Source of the DNA: Blastococcus tunisiensis
Lineage (GTDB): Bacteria > Actinomycetota > Actinomycetes > Mycobacteriales > Geodermatophilaceae
DNA: 64,000 nucleotides
Direction: 5' to 3'
Assembly: GCF_900112815.1 (NCBI RefSeq)
Contig: NZ_FOND01000004.1
Coordinates: 248,001-312,000 of the forward strand
Shown: piece by piece, positions 34,832-43,418 of the stretch
Layout: each line of letters opens with the position of its first letter
Numbering within the stretch: position 1 is the stretch's first letter
The notes under the pieces: model-generated
What the model saw: the letters and a program-made list of their open reading frames with translations, nothing else
What the model was told of the DNA's origin: nothing
Databases searched by the model: none
Position numbers and translations under genes: made by a program

Positions 34832-35005
34832 ATGCTCCGCCTGCTCGGACTGCTGCTGGTCATCTGGCTGGTGGTCAGCGTCATCGGCGCCGTGATTGAG
34901 GGCCTGTTCTGGCTCACCGTCGTCGGGCTGCTGTTCTTCGCCGCCACCGCGGCGATCGGCTGGACCAAGCGCAACGACGGCACGGCCCTGCCCCGCGGCC
35001 GCTGA
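34832..35005 (+). CDS. Small hydrophobic membrane protein
   Basis: A 57-residue protein with two hydrophobic stretches (LLGLLLVIWLVVSVIGAVI and WLTVVGLLFFAATAAIGW) and a basic tail ending LPRGR. ATG 34832 follows GGGAGA. Likely an inner-membrane hairpin protein of unknown function. Similar 50-60-residue proteins are common in actinobacteria. Confidence 0.65.
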   Translation: MLRLLGLLLVIWLVVSVIGAVIEGLFWLTVVGLLFFAATAAIGWTKRNDGTALPRGR

Positions 35006-35030
35006 GCGGTTCTCGGAACAGCTGCGCGAC

Positions 35031-35201
35031 TCAGTCGCCGTCGGCGTCCGCGGACATGCCGTCGCCGTAGGGGTGCACGCCCGTCGACCGGTCGGGCGCG
35101 GGCTGCTGCGGTTCGGCGTGCACCTCGACCTGCTCGGTCACCGGTACCCGCGACCCGGCCACCAGCTCGTCGACGGGGATCGAGTAACGCTTCGCGCCCA
35201 T
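35031..35201 (-). CDS. Small hypothetical protein
   Basis: A 56-residue reading frame starting MGAKRYSIPVDEL with GAGG about 8 bp upstream and an acidic, Pro/Asp-rich C-terminus. No recognised domain. It lies directly after the minus-strand hypothetical gene and ends facing the small membrane gene. Codon pattern is plausible but evidence is limited. Confidence 0.45.
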   Translation of the reverse strand: MGAKRYSIPVDELVAGSRVPVTEQVEVHAEPQQPAPDRSTGVHPYGDGMSADADGD

Positions 35202-35211
35202 GCCCGCAGCC

Positions 35212-35823
35212 TCACGCACGACCGGTGGCCTGTCCAGCACGTCGCGGCCGGTCGAGCAGGGCGCGGGCCTGCTCCGGCCAGGCCAGGGCGAACACCCAGA
35301 CGTCGGGCGGGACCTGACCGTGCACCAGGAGCACGGCCGGCCCGAGGTCGGCGACGGCGGCGAACCCCTCGGGACGCCGGTGGTACCAGAGCACGAACGC
35401 ATGGCCGTCGACGTCGGCCTGGGTGCGCTGCCAGGTGCGCTGGTCCATCAGCCGCCGGGCCACCCGGTCGCCGGTGTCCCCCGCCGCGTTCACCAGCCGC
35501 CGGATGTCGTCGGCCGGCAGGCCGGACGGGATCTGGTTGAGCAGCAGCTCGACCACGGCGGTGGCCGCCGCGCGGTCGAGCGACGGGTCGACGGTCCAGC
35601 GGCCGTCCGAACCGGGACGGCAACCGCGGCGGGCCAGCGTGCGCACCGTCCACGGCCGCGGGCCACCGCGGTGCCCCGCCGGCCCGAGACTGATGTCGTC
35701 CCAGTACGCGGGGCCGCCGGCGTCGGCCCGCCCCGTGCCGGTCGACACGACCTCCACCGCGCCGGAGGGCACCCAGCGGGGCAGCACCACGGGCATGTCC
35801 AAGCCGGCGAGAGAGGTCTGCAC
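35212..35823 (-). CDS. Hypothetical protein
   Basis: A 203-residue protein with no recognised family. It is rich in Arg, Pro and Ala. Ordered segments include AVVELLLNQIPSGLPADDIRRLVNAA and FVLWYHRRPEGFAAVADLGPAVLLVHG. No signal peptide or membrane segment. The start sits 69 bp from the divergent serine hydrolase. It may pair with the small gene downstream. Confidence 0.55.
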   Translation of the reverse strand: MQTSLAGLDMPVVLPRWVPSGAVEVVSTGTGRADAGGPAYWDDISLGPAGHRGGPRPWTVRTLARRGCRPGSDGRWTVDPSLDRAAATAVVELLLNQIPSGLPADDIRRLVNAAGDTGDRVARRLMDQRTWQRTQADVDGHAFVLWYHRRPEGFAAVADLGPAVLLVHGQVPPDVWVFALAWPEQARALLDRPRRAGQATGRA

Positions 35824-35892
35824 CCCGCGGGTCTACCGGCTGGCGGCCGATGCGTCCAGGGGCGGCCCGCAGTCTCTCTAGGCTGACCGCCC

Positions 35893-37287
35893 GTGACGAC
35901 TCCCGCCACCGTCCGCTCCGCCGCCGGCTACCTGCTGTCCTGGATCGAGGCCCAGGCAGCCCACCGCCGCGTGCCGGGGGTGCAGGTGGCCGTCCGGTCC
36001 GGGGACGAGCTGGTGCTCTCCGCCGCGGTCGGCGTGGCCGACGTCGCGGCCGGCACCCCGCTGACCACCGGGCACCTGTTCCGCGTCGCCTCGCACTCCA
36101 AGATGTTCACCGCCACCGCCGTGCTGCAGCTGGTGGAGGCCGGCCGGATGCGGCTGGACGACCCGATCGGCCGGCACCTGCCCGAGCTGTCCGCCGGAAG
36201 CTCGCCGATCGCGCGGGCCACGGTGCGGGAGTTGCTGGGGCACCTGTCCGGCGTCGCCCGCGACGGTGCCGCCGCCGACTTCTGGCAGCTGGAGCAGCCG
36301 TTCCCCGACCGGGACGCCGTGCTCGCCGAGGTGCTGCGCGACGGCGTCGTCCACCGGCGCAACGAGTACTTCAAGTACTCCAACGTCGGCTACGCCCTCG
36401 TCGGCCTGGCGATCGAGGCGGTCACCGGCACGCCGTACGCCGAGCACCTGCGCTCCGCCGTCCTCGAGCCGCTGGGCCTGACGCGGACCGGCGCGGACCA
36501 CGACCCGGCGCGGACCGGGGAGTTCGCGGCCGGACACACCGCCCTGCTGCTCGGGGCGGACCGGCGGGAGACGCTGGGGCAGGCCGACACCGGGGCCATG
36601 GCCGCCGCGACCGGGTTCTTCTCGACCGCCGAGGAGCTCACCGTGTTCGGGGCGGGGCACCACTTCGGCGACGAGCGGCTGCTGGCCGACGACTCGAAGC
36701 GGCTGATGCAGCGCCTGGAGTCGGTGGTGACGGCGTACGGCAGCGAGGTGGGCCGCTACGGCATCGGCATGGCTCTCATGACCGTGGGCGACCGGGAGCT
36801 GGTCGGGCACAGCGGCGGCTACCCCGGGCACAGCACGCAGACCCTGATCGACCCGGTGGGGAGGCTCGTTGTCAGCGTGCTGACCAACGCGATCGACGGG
36901 CCGGCCGAGGACCTCGCCGTGGGGCTCGTCAAGCTGGTCGACCTCGCCCTGCAGCCACGGGTCGAGGTGCCGCCACCGCCGGACGGCGCCCCTCCCCCGG
37001 CCTCGTTCACCGGCCGGTTCTCCTCGCTGTGGGGCGTGCTCGACATCGCGGAGCTCGGCGGGCGGCTCGTCATGGTGCGACCGACGCTGCCCGATCCGCT
37101 GCCGACCGTGGAGGAGCTGCAGGTCGTGGACGGATCGACGCTGCGGAGCGCCGCCCAGCCCGGGTTCGGCCCGGCCGGTGAGCTGATCCGGCTCGAGCGG
37201 GACGCCGACGGGCGGGTCGCATCGCTGCGCTACGGCGGGGTCACCTGCCGGCCGGTGGCGCCACCCCTCCGCCATCTCCCCGGGTGA
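35893..37287 (+). CDS. Serine hydrolase of the class-C beta-lactamase/penicillin-binding fold
   Basis: A 464-residue protein. SHSK at 67-70 is the SXXK nucleophile motif, YSN at 162-164 is the YXN motif and HSGGYPG is the KTG-equivalent. An extra C-terminal domain (about 370-464) resembles the beta-barrel appended to many esterase-type members. No signal peptide is visible, so a cytosolic esterase or peptidase-like role is more likely than antibiotic resistance. It starts at GTG 35893. A hairpin separates it from convergent nrdJ. Confidence 0.82.
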   Translation: MTTPATVRSAAGYLLSWIEAQAAHRRVPGVQVAVRSGDELVLSAAVGVADVAAGTPLTTGHLFRVASHSKMFTATAVLQLVEAGRMRLDDPIGRHLPELSAGSSPIARATVRELLGHLSGVARDGAAADFWQLEQPFPDRDAVLAEVLRDGVVHRRNEYFKYSNVGYALVGLAIEAVTGTPYAEHLRSAVLEPLGLTRTGADHDPARTGEFAAGHTALLLGADRRETLGQADTGAMAAATGFFSTAEELTVFGAGHHFGDERLLADDSKRLMQRLESVVTAYGSEVGRYGIGMALMTVGDRELVGHSGGYPGHSTQTLIDPVGRLVVSVLTNAIDGPAEDLAVGLVKLVDLALQPRVEVPPPPDGAPPPASFTGRFSSLWGVLDIAELGGRLVMVRPTLPDPLPTVEELQVVDGSTLRSAAQPGFGPAGELIRLERDADGRVASLRYGGVTCRPVAPPLRHLPG

Positions 37288-37327
37288 GGCACGTCCCGGC
37301 GGACGGTCGCCTGCGTTCCAGGGGACG

Positions 37328-37379
37328 GACGACCGAGCGCCCCGGCCCCGCACGTGGCGGGACCGGGGCGCCGGTCGTC
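37328..37379. terminator. Bidirectional hairpin terminator between serine hydrolase and nrdJ
   Basis: A long stem of about 22 pairs with one bulged A and one mismatch. GACGACCG (37328-37335) pairs with CGGTCGTC, and GCGCCCCGG pairs with CCGGGGCGC. It lies between convergent genes. Confidence 0.65.
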
Positions 37380-37394
37380 GGGACTAGCTGCTGA

Positions 37395-40277
37395 TCAGCT
37401 GCACCCGCTGGTGGAGCCGCAGCCCTCGCAGACGTAGCAGCTGCCGGCCGGGCGCATCTTCGTGCCGCAGGTCATGCACAGCGGCGCGTCGGTGGCGGTC
37501 CCGGTGACCAGCTCGAGGAGCTCGGCCGAGGAGTGCGCCTCCTTGACCGACGTCGGGCCCTCCGGGGTGACCTTCTCCTCGACCTTGGCGGTCTCGATCG
37601 GCGCGGAGTTGCGCAGCTGCTCCAGGTCGACCTCGTCCTCCTCGGTGACCGTGTCGGTCGAGGCGGAGGTGCCGTAGCCGGAGACCTGCGCGGCCCGCTC
37701 CTCGGCGGTGAAGATGCCGAGCCCGGCCCGCTTCTCCACGGGCAGGTGGTCCAGCGCCAGGCGACGGAAGATGTAGTCCATCACCGACTGGGCGATCCGG
37801 ATGTCCGGGTCGTCGGTCATGCCGGCCGGCTCGAAGCGCATGTTGGTGAACTTCTGGATGTAGGTCTCCAGCGGCACACCGTGCTGCAGCGCGATGGACA
37901 GCGAGATGGAGAAGGCGTCCATGACACCGGCCAGGGTCGACCCCTGCTTGCCGAGCTTCAGGAACACCTCACCGAGGCTGCCGTCCTCGTACATGCCGGC
38001 GGTCATGTAGCCCTCGGCGCCGGCGACGCTGAAGGACGTGGTGACGCTGGTGCGCTTCTTCGGCAGCCGCTTGCGGACCGGGTGCGAGAGGGCGTCCGGC
38101 GCGGCGACCGCGACGGCGGCCTCCTCCTTGGTGCCGTCGTTCTTGCCCTTGCCACCGGAGAGCGGCTGACCGACCTTGCAGTTGTCGCGGTAGATCGCCA
38201 GCGCCTTGAGGCCGAGCTTCCAGCCCTCGAAGTAGATCTTCTCGACGTCCTCGATCGTCGCCGACTCCGGCATGTTGACCGTCTTGCTGATCGCGCCGGA
38301 GATGAACGGCTGCACCGCGGCCATCATGCGCACGTGGCCCATCGGGGAGATGGCCCGCTCCCCCATCGCGCAGTCGAACACCTCGTAGTGCTCCGGGCGC
38401 AGGGTCGGGGCGTTGACGACGTGGCCGTGCTCGGCGATGTACTCGACGATGGCCTCGATCTGCTCCTCCTGGTAGCCCAGGCTCTTGAGCGCGCGCGGCA
38501 CCGTCTGGTTGACGATCTGCATGGAGCCGCCGCCGACCAGCTTCTTGAACTTGACCAGCGAGAAGTCCGGCTCGATGCCGGTCGTGTCGCAGTCCATCAT
38601 GAAGCCGATGGTCCCGGTGGGGGCCAGCACCGAGGCCTGGGCGTTGCGCCAGCCGTTGTCGGCGCCGATCGCCAGGCACTCCTGCCACTGCTGGGTCGCG
38701 GCCTTGAGCACGTCGGCGTCGTCGGCGCCGACCGGGCGGATGGCGTCGTTGGCGGCGGCGTGCTTGCGCATCACCCGGGCGTGCGCGTCGGCGTTGCGCG
38801 CGAAGCCGTCGTAGGCGCCGACGATGCCGGCCAGCTCCGCCGAGCGGCGGTAGGCCGTACCGGTCATCAGCGAGGTGATCGCCGCGGCGAGGGTCTGGCC
38901 GCCCCGGGAGTCGTAGGCGTGGCCGGTCGCCATGAGCAGCGCGCCCAGGTTGGCGTAGCCGATGCCGAGCTGCCGGTAGGCGCGGGTGGTCTCGCCGATC
39001 GGCACGGTCGGGAAGTCGGCGAAGCAGATGGAGATGTCCATCGCCGTGATGACCAGCTCGACGGACTTCACGAAGGTCTTCGCGTCGAACGTGCCGTCGC
39101 TCTTGAGGAACTTCATGAGGTTCAGCGACGCCAGGTTGCACGAGCTGTTGTCCAGGCTCATGTACTCCGAGCAGGGGTTGGACGCGTTGATCCGGCCCGT
39201 CTCGGGGTTGGTGTGCCAGTCGTTGATCGTGTCGTCGTACTGGATGCCCGGGTCGGCGCACTCCCACGCGGCCTGGGTGACCTTGCGGAAGAGCGTCTTC
39301 GCGTCAACGGTCTCGATGACCGAGCCGTCCATGCGGGCCCGCAGGCCGAACTCGCTGCCCTCGTCCACCGCGCGCATGAACTCGTCGGAGACGCGCACCG
39401 AGTTGTTGGCGTTCTGGTACTGGACGCTGGTGATGTCCTTGCCGCCGAGGTCCATGTCGTAGCCGGCGTCCCGCAGCGCGCGGATCTTGTTCTCCTCGCG
39501 CGCCTTGGTCTCGATGAACTCCTCGATGTCGGGGTGGTCGATGTCGAGGACGACCATCTTGGCCGCGCGGCGGGTGGCGCCGCCGGACTTGATGGTGCCG
39601 GCGGACGCGTCGGCGCCGCGCATGAAGCTGACCGGGCCGGACGCGGTGCCGCCCGAGGACAGCAGCTCCTTCGACGAGCGGATGCGGGAGAGGTTGAGGC
39701 CGGCACCGGAGCCGCCCTTGAAGATCAGGCCCTCCTCGCGGTACCAGTTGAGGATCGAGTCCATCTCGTCGTCGACGGCGAGGATGAAGCAGGCGCTGAC
39801 CTGCTGCGGCGCACTCGTGCCGACGTTGAACCAGACGGGTGAGTTGAAGCTGAACACCTGGTGCAGCAGCATCCAGGTCAGCTCGTGCTCGAAGATCTCG
39901 GCGTCGCCCTCGCTGGCGAAGTAGCCGTGCTCGCGGCCGGCGGCACCGTAGGTGAGCACCACCCGGTCGATGAGCTGGCGCAGGCTGCTCTCGCGCTGGG
40001 GCTGCCCGACCGCGCCGCGGAAGTACTTCGTGGTGACGATGTTGGTGGCGTTGATGCTCCACTCGGCGGGGAACTCCACACCGCGCTGCTCGAAGTTGAT
40101 CGAGCCGTCCCGCCAGTTGGTCATGACGACGTCGCGGCGCTCCCAGGTCACCTCGTCGTAGGGGTGCACACCGGCGGTGGTGAAGACGCGCTTGATCTTC
40201 AGGCCCTTGCCCCGGCTCGGCGCCTTGGCCGTGCGTCGGGTGCGGGAGCCGGCCAAGCGGTCGTCGGTCTCGGTCAT
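37395..40277 (-). CDS. nrdJ: Vitamin B12-dependent (class II) ribonucleotide reductase
   Basis: A 960-residue reductase making deoxyribonucleotides with adenosylcobalamin. SFNSPVWFNVG, GSGAGLNLS, INASNPCSEYMSLDNSSCNLASLNL (active-site region) and LAPTGTIGFMMDCDTTGIEP are diagnostic. The C-terminal ~30 residues hold a zinc-ribbon-like Cys cluster (CMTCG...CYVCEGC...GC) used for thiol delivery. ATG 40277 is the only good N-terminus; upstream in-frame sequence runs into nrdR. It follows nrdR by 151 bp with no cobalamin-riboswitch-like structure. NrdR control is expected. Confidence 0.95.
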   Translation of the reverse strand: MTETDDRLAGSRTRRTAKAPSRGKGLKIKRVFTTAGVHPYDEVTWERRDVVMTNWRDGSINFEQRGVEFPAEWSINATNIVTTKYFRGAVGQPQRESSLRQLIDRVVLTYGAAGREHGYFASEGDAEIFEHELTWMLLHQVFSFNSPVWFNVGTSAPQQVSACFILAVDDEMDSILNWYREEGLIFKGGSGAGLNLSRIRSSKELLSSGGTASGPVSFMRGADASAGTIKSGGATRRAAKMVVLDIDHPDIEEFIETKAREENKIRALRDAGYDMDLGGKDITSVQYQNANNSVRVSDEFMRAVDEGSEFGLRARMDGSVIETVDAKTLFRKVTQAAWECADPGIQYDDTINDWHTNPETGRINASNPCSEYMSLDNSSCNLASLNLMKFLKSDGTFDAKTFVKSVELVITAMDISICFADFPTVPIGETTRAYRQLGIGYANLGALLMATGHAYDSRGGQTLAAAITSLMTGTAYRRSAELAGIVGAYDGFARNADAHARVMRKHAAANDAIRPVGADDADVLKAATQQWQECLAIGADNGWRNAQASVLAPTGTIGFMMDCDTTGIEPDFSLVKFKKLVGGGSMQIVNQTVPRALKSLGYQEEQIEAIVEYIAEHGHVVNAPTLRPEHYEVFDCAMGERAISPMGHVRMMAAVQPFISGAISKTVNMPESATIEDVEKIYFEGWKLGLKALAIYRDNCKVGQPLSGGKGKNDGTKEEAAVAVAAPDALSHPVRKRLPKKRTSVTTSFSVAGAEGYMTAGMYEDGSLGEVFLKLGKQGSTLAGVMDAFSISLSIALQHGVPLETYIQKFTNMRFEPAGMTDDPDIRIAQSVMDYIFRRLALDHLPVEKRAGLGIFTAEERAAQVSGYGTSASTDTVTEEDEVDLEQLRNSAPIETAKVEEKVTPEGPTSVKEAHSSAELLELVTGTATDAPLCMTCGTKMRPAGSCYVCEGCGSTSGCS

Positions 40278-40428
40278 GGTGTGGAGCTCTCCCTGTATCT
40301 GAATGGCGCGGTCGTCATTCGCCGTGTCGTGTGCGCGGTGGGTGGATCGGAGGGCTGGGGAAGAGCCGCGATCGTGCGGTGCTGTCGGGTGCGTCGTACT
40401 CGTGTCTAGCGGGTGGTACTGACAGTTC

Positions 40429-40929
40429 TCAGCCGCCCGCGGGGGCGCCCGAGGGGACGGATCCGGTCGGTTCGGGGGCCTGCGCCTGCCGGGCCCGGAG
40501 CTCGGCGATCTCCTTCTCGAAGTCGGCCACCGAGGTGAAGGACCGGTAGACGCTCGCGAAGCGCAGGTAGGCGACCTCGTCGAGCTCGCGTAGGGGCTTG
40601 AGGATGGCCAGCCCGACCTCGTTGCTGGGCACCTCCGCGGCACCGGTGGCGCGGATGGCGTCCTCGACCTGCTGGGCCAGCTTCTGCAGCTGGTCCTCGT
40701 CCACCGGCCGGCCCTGGCAGGCCCGCCGGACACCGGCCACGACCTTCGACCGGTTGAACGGCTCGCTGACCCCGCTGCGCTTGACGACGGCGAGCACGGC
40801 CTCCTCGACCGTGGTGAACCGGCGGCCGCACTTGGGGCAGGAGCGGCGACGCCGTGTCGTCGCTCCCTCGTCGGCCTCCCGCGAGTCGATGACACGGCTG
40901 TCGGCGTTGTGGCAGAACGGGCAGCGCAT
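40429..40929 (-). CDS. nrdR: Transcriptional repressor NrdR
   Basis: A 166-residue NrdR. It starts [18 protein letters not shown] and contains the second zinc-ribbon half [12 protein letters not shown], followed by the ATP-cone ([24 protein letters not shown]). It represses ribonucleotide reductase genes according to ATP/dATP levels. ATG 40929 has GGAGGT upstream. Longer in-frame starts would add residues before the universally N-terminal MRCPFC. The C-terminal Pro/Gly-rich tail is longer than in most orthologues. First gene of nrdR-nrdJ. Confidence 0.95.
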   Translation of the reverse strand: MRCPFCHNADSRVIDSREADEGATTRRRRSCPKCGRRFTTVEEAVLAVVKRSGVSEPFNRSKVVAGVRRACQGRPVDEDQLQKLAQQVEDAIRATGAAEVPSNEVGLAILKPLRELDEVAYLRFASVYRSFTSVADFEKEIAELRARQAQAPEPTGSVPSGAPAGG

Positions 40930-41054
40930 CGCGGGGACCTCCTCCCGGTCGAGAGCCGTTCCGTCAGCGGCTCCTGTGGACCCTCCTGGGGACATCCGGT
41001 GGACGTCCGGGGGAGAACCTGGGGAGCAGCCTGTGGACAGGCTTACAACTCTGT

Positions 41055-41102
41055 AACTACTAGATGTAGGGGAACCCTAGGCCGGTCCACACAAGATGTG
41101 CA
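41055..41102 (-). promoter_or_regulatory. Putative paired NrdR boxes upstream of nrdR-nrdJ
   Basis: Two related elements, ACTACTAGATGTAG (near 41056-41069) and ACACAAGATGTG (41089-41100), have AGATGT cores 32 bp apart. Each is an imperfect palindrome (CTAC-N5-GTAG; CACA-N-TGTG). Paired boxes about three turns apart are typical of NrdR operators. The match to the published consensus is partial. Confidence 0.45.
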
Positions 41103-41545
41103 AGAGATCGGATCGTCGGCGTGTTCCGTCCTGACCCTGCGGTCACCAGGGAGGACATCGCTCCCCACGAGTCACACGACACGCCGGGACGGCGCGCCCG
41201 GGAGACCCACCGCGGCAGTGCCGAACGACACCCGGAGCGACGCCGGCCCTCCACCGGCGCCGGCCCGGGCCGCCAGGCGGCACACACCCGTGGACGGCCC
41301 ACATCCGACGTCGGCACTCCCGGGACGGCACGCGCCCGACGACCGGAGGATCCGGGGACGACCGTGCCGGACAGGCCGGGGGCGAAACGTTCCGGACGAG
41401 CAGGGACGGCCTCGGGGCGCGCCGGGCGAGCCGGGGACGATCCGCACCCGCGGCGCCCCGGACACGCGTGGGACGGACTCTGCGGCGCCGACGACCCCCG
41501 GGTCGATGCCACCACGGTGGACGGCGCCGACGGGCCGGGTGGGTA
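41103..41545. other. Interval with no supported gene
   Basis: About 440 bp of very GC-rich sequence between the nrdR promoter and the next supported gene. Open frames exist on both strands, but their translations are low-complexity Arg/Pro/Gly/Asp sequences without domains or good ribosome sites. I treat it as intergenic or degenerate sequence. Confidence 0.5.
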
Positions 41546-42415
41546 TCAGGCGCGGCGCGCGGATCCGTCGAGACGGGGACGGCGGGCGTGCGGCACGTGA
41601 TCGCTGAGCCGCATCGGCCGGGTCAGCAGCTCCGGCTCGAGCCCTTCCGGCGCCGACCAGCCCCCGCGACCTCCGGGCTGCTCGGGACGGGCGGACGGGC
41701 GCGCCCGCGGCGGGCCGTCGACGGTGGACGCCGAGGCCCCCCGCTCAGGGGCCGAGGGGGACGGAGCGGGCACCGCCGCGAGCAGACCGGTGTCCGCGGC
41801 CCGGTGGCGACCCGGGATCGCCGGGACGGGCGGACGCGTCGGGGCCTCGGGGGCGCGGCGGCGCCCGACCGCGGGGGTCTCACCGGTCTCCGGCGCGCGG
41901 CGCCGGCCGACCGCAGGACGCTCCGCCGTCTCCGGCGCGCGGCGGCGGCCGGTCGCCGGGGCGACGGTGTCCTCCGGGGCGCGGCGGCGCCCCACGGAGG
42001 CGAACTGGGCCGTCTCGTCGGCGGTGCGGCGCCCCCCGGCCGACGGAGCGTCGGGGACGACGGAGAGGTCACGCACCATGGGCAGCCCGGCGGTCGCCGG
42101 GCCGTCGGCATCCGCGGACCGCGCCCGGCGACCGGAGGGGTGGCGGGCGACCGACATCTCCTGGGTGCCCGGGCCGGGTGCCCCGGAGCCGGTGCCCCCG
42201 GCCGCGACCGACAGGTGCCGTTCGGGCAGGCGGAGGGACGCGAGATCCGTCCACGCCGTCTCCTCCACCCCGCCGAGGACGACCCGCACCCAGACCTGGC
42301 AGGACCCGGTGGCGTCGTGCCGCCAGCCGAGGAGCTCACCGGCCCACCAGGTTCCGGCCTGGTAGACCTCGACCGCCTGCGGTTGGCTGGTGAACACAGC
42401 TGCTCGGTTCTCCAT
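41546..42415 (-). CDS. Hypothetical protein with SH3-like N-terminus and GRRRAPE repeats
   Basis: A 289-residue protein in two parts. Residues 1-70 look folded (AVFTSQPQAVEVYQAG, TWWAGELLGWRHD, CQVWVRVVLGGVEETAWTD), a beta-rich pattern like a Tudor/SH3 domain. The remainder is disordered and basic, with four or five GRRRAPE-type repeats spaced 14-17 residues apart. It starts MENRAAVF at 42415. No function is known. It lies between nrdR and the LysM gene, where other actinobacteria have nothing or a short hypothetical. Confidence 0.65.
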   Translation of the reverse strand: MENRAAVFTSQPQAVEVYQAGTWWAGELLGWRHDATGSCQVWVRVVLGGVEETAWTDLASLRLPERHLSVAAGGTGSGAPGPGTQEMSVARHPSGRRARSADADGPATAGLPMVRDLSVVPDAPSAGGRRTADETAQFASVGRRRAPEDTVAPATGRRRAPETAERPAVGRRRAPETGETPAVGRRRAPEAPTRPPVPAIPGRHRAADTGLLAAVPAPSPSAPERGASASTVDGPPRARPSARPEQPGGRGGWSAPEGLEPELLTRPMRLSDHVPHARRPRLDGSARRA

Positions 42416-42633
42416 GGCGCCTGACACGTGACGACCGTAGGCGGTCGAGTGACCACTGAGCGTGAAGGCGCTCGCACTGAGGATTGACGAAGTCGCGGCC
42501 CGACGTTGTGGACCTCTTGCCCTGGCGCCGGGCGACCGCGGTGCTCCGGGTGTCACTCCCCACCTGCCGGATTCCTGCTGGTGGGGAGCCCGATCGCCCC
42601 CGGGCGCCACGTGCCGGACCCCCGGGTGCCGGT

Positions 42634-43212
42634 TCACGGGAGGAGCAGGATCTGGCCCGGGAGGAGCTCGGCACCACCGAGGTCGTTCAGTTCCTGGATC
42701 CGGTCGATCACGGCACGGACGTCGCCACCACCCTCGAGCGAGGAGGCGATGGACCACAGCGTGTCACCCGGCTGGACCACGATGCTGCTCTCCCCCGCCA
42801 GGCGCAGCCCCCCGGCATCATCTCCGACGAGCGGCCCCAGCCAGGCGCCGACCGCCACGCCCGCGGCCAGCGCCATGACCACGGCGAGCCGCCGCGCGCG
42901 GCGGGTCAACCGCAGACCGGCCGCCGACGCCCGCTCCACCACCCCGTCCCGGCCGGACGCAGGTCGGCTGCCGGCACGGCCGGCCGGTGCGGGCACCCGC
43001 CCCTCGGGCCGCGGAGCCGCCGGGCGCCGGGCGGGCACGGACGGGACCGCGGGCGGGCGGCAGATGCCGACCCGCGACGGGCTCCGGCGCGAGGGCCGGG
43101 ACAGGGGTGCGTGCGCCGACGTCGAGCCCTCGGCGGCGACCACCAGGCGCGGCCGCCACGGCGCCCGCACCTCCTCGTCGAACTCCAGCACGGCCTGCGC
43201 GACGCTCCCCAT
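42634..43212 (-). CDS. LysM-domain protein, ChiZ/YneA-like SOS-linked division inhibitor
   Basis: A 192-residue protein. Residues 1-105 are a basic, Pro-rich cytoplasmic region. One transmembrane helix follows (LAVVMALAAGVAVGAWLG, about 108-125). The C-terminal LysM domain is SIVVQPGDTLWSIASSL...LPGQILLLP. The gene lies between nrdR and divergent lexA, the same position as Rv2719c (ChiZ) of Mycobacterium tuberculosis, a damage-induced cell-wall-associated division inhibitor. Two LexA boxes 38-70 bp upstream support SOS induction. Hydrolase activity is not evident from motifs. Confidence 0.82.
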   Translation of the reverse strand: MGSVAQAVLEFDEEVRAPWRPRLVVAAEGSTSAHAPLSRPSRRSPSRVGICRPPAVPSVPARRPAAPRPEGRVPAPAGRAGSRPASGRDGVVERASAAGLRLTRRARRLAVVMALAAGVAVGAWLGPLVGDDAGGLRLAGESSIVVQPGDTLWSIASSLEGGGDVRAVIDRIQELNDLGGAELLPGQILLLP

Positions 43213-43249
43213 GACCCGTCCTCCCCAGCTCTCCGGTGGTGCCCGTTGG

Positions 43250-43265
43250 TCGAACGCCTGTTCGA
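43250..43265. promoter_or_regulatory. LexA (SOS) box 1
   Basis: TCGAACGCCTGTTCGA is a perfect match to the actinobacterial LexA palindrome TCGAAC-N4-GTTCGA. It is nearest the chiZ-like gene. Confidence 0.92.
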
Positions 43266-43266
43266 T

Positions 43267-43282
43267 TCGAACGGCTGTTCGA
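43267..43282. promoter_or_regulatory. LexA (SOS) box 2
   Basis: TCGAACGGCTGTTCGA, a second perfect LexA palindrome 17 bp from the first (start to start). Confidence 0.92.
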
Positions 43283-43329
43283 TGTCTACCGCACGGGTCC
43301 GACGAAAGCCACCGGACACGGAGATAGCT

Positions 43330-43345
43330 TCGAACATGTGTTTGA
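43330..43345. promoter_or_regulatory. LexA (SOS) box 3
   Basis: TCGAACATGTGTTTGA carries one change from the palindrome and is placed for lexA autoregulation, 74 bp ahead of its GTG. Confidence 0.85.
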
Positions 43346-43418
43346 TCCGCGGGCGCCGAGGCGCTACCGTCCGGGGGACGGACACAGGCGCTGCGGGAGC
43401 GGCGGACGAGGAGGCGGC

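Noticed and set aside
35893-37287. Antibiotic-resistance class C beta-lactamase
   Set aside because: No signal peptide and an extra C-terminal domain; it fits the esterase/peptidase branch of the fold better.
40278-40428. Cobalamin riboswitch before the B12-dependent reductase
   Set aside because: Only 151 bp separate the genes and no B12-box-like or conserved core sequence was seen.
41121-41600. A 159-codon plus-strand frame near the nrdR promoter
   Set aside because: Arg/Gly/Pro/Asp-rich low complexity, poor ribosome site and overlap with the better-supported minus-strand gene.
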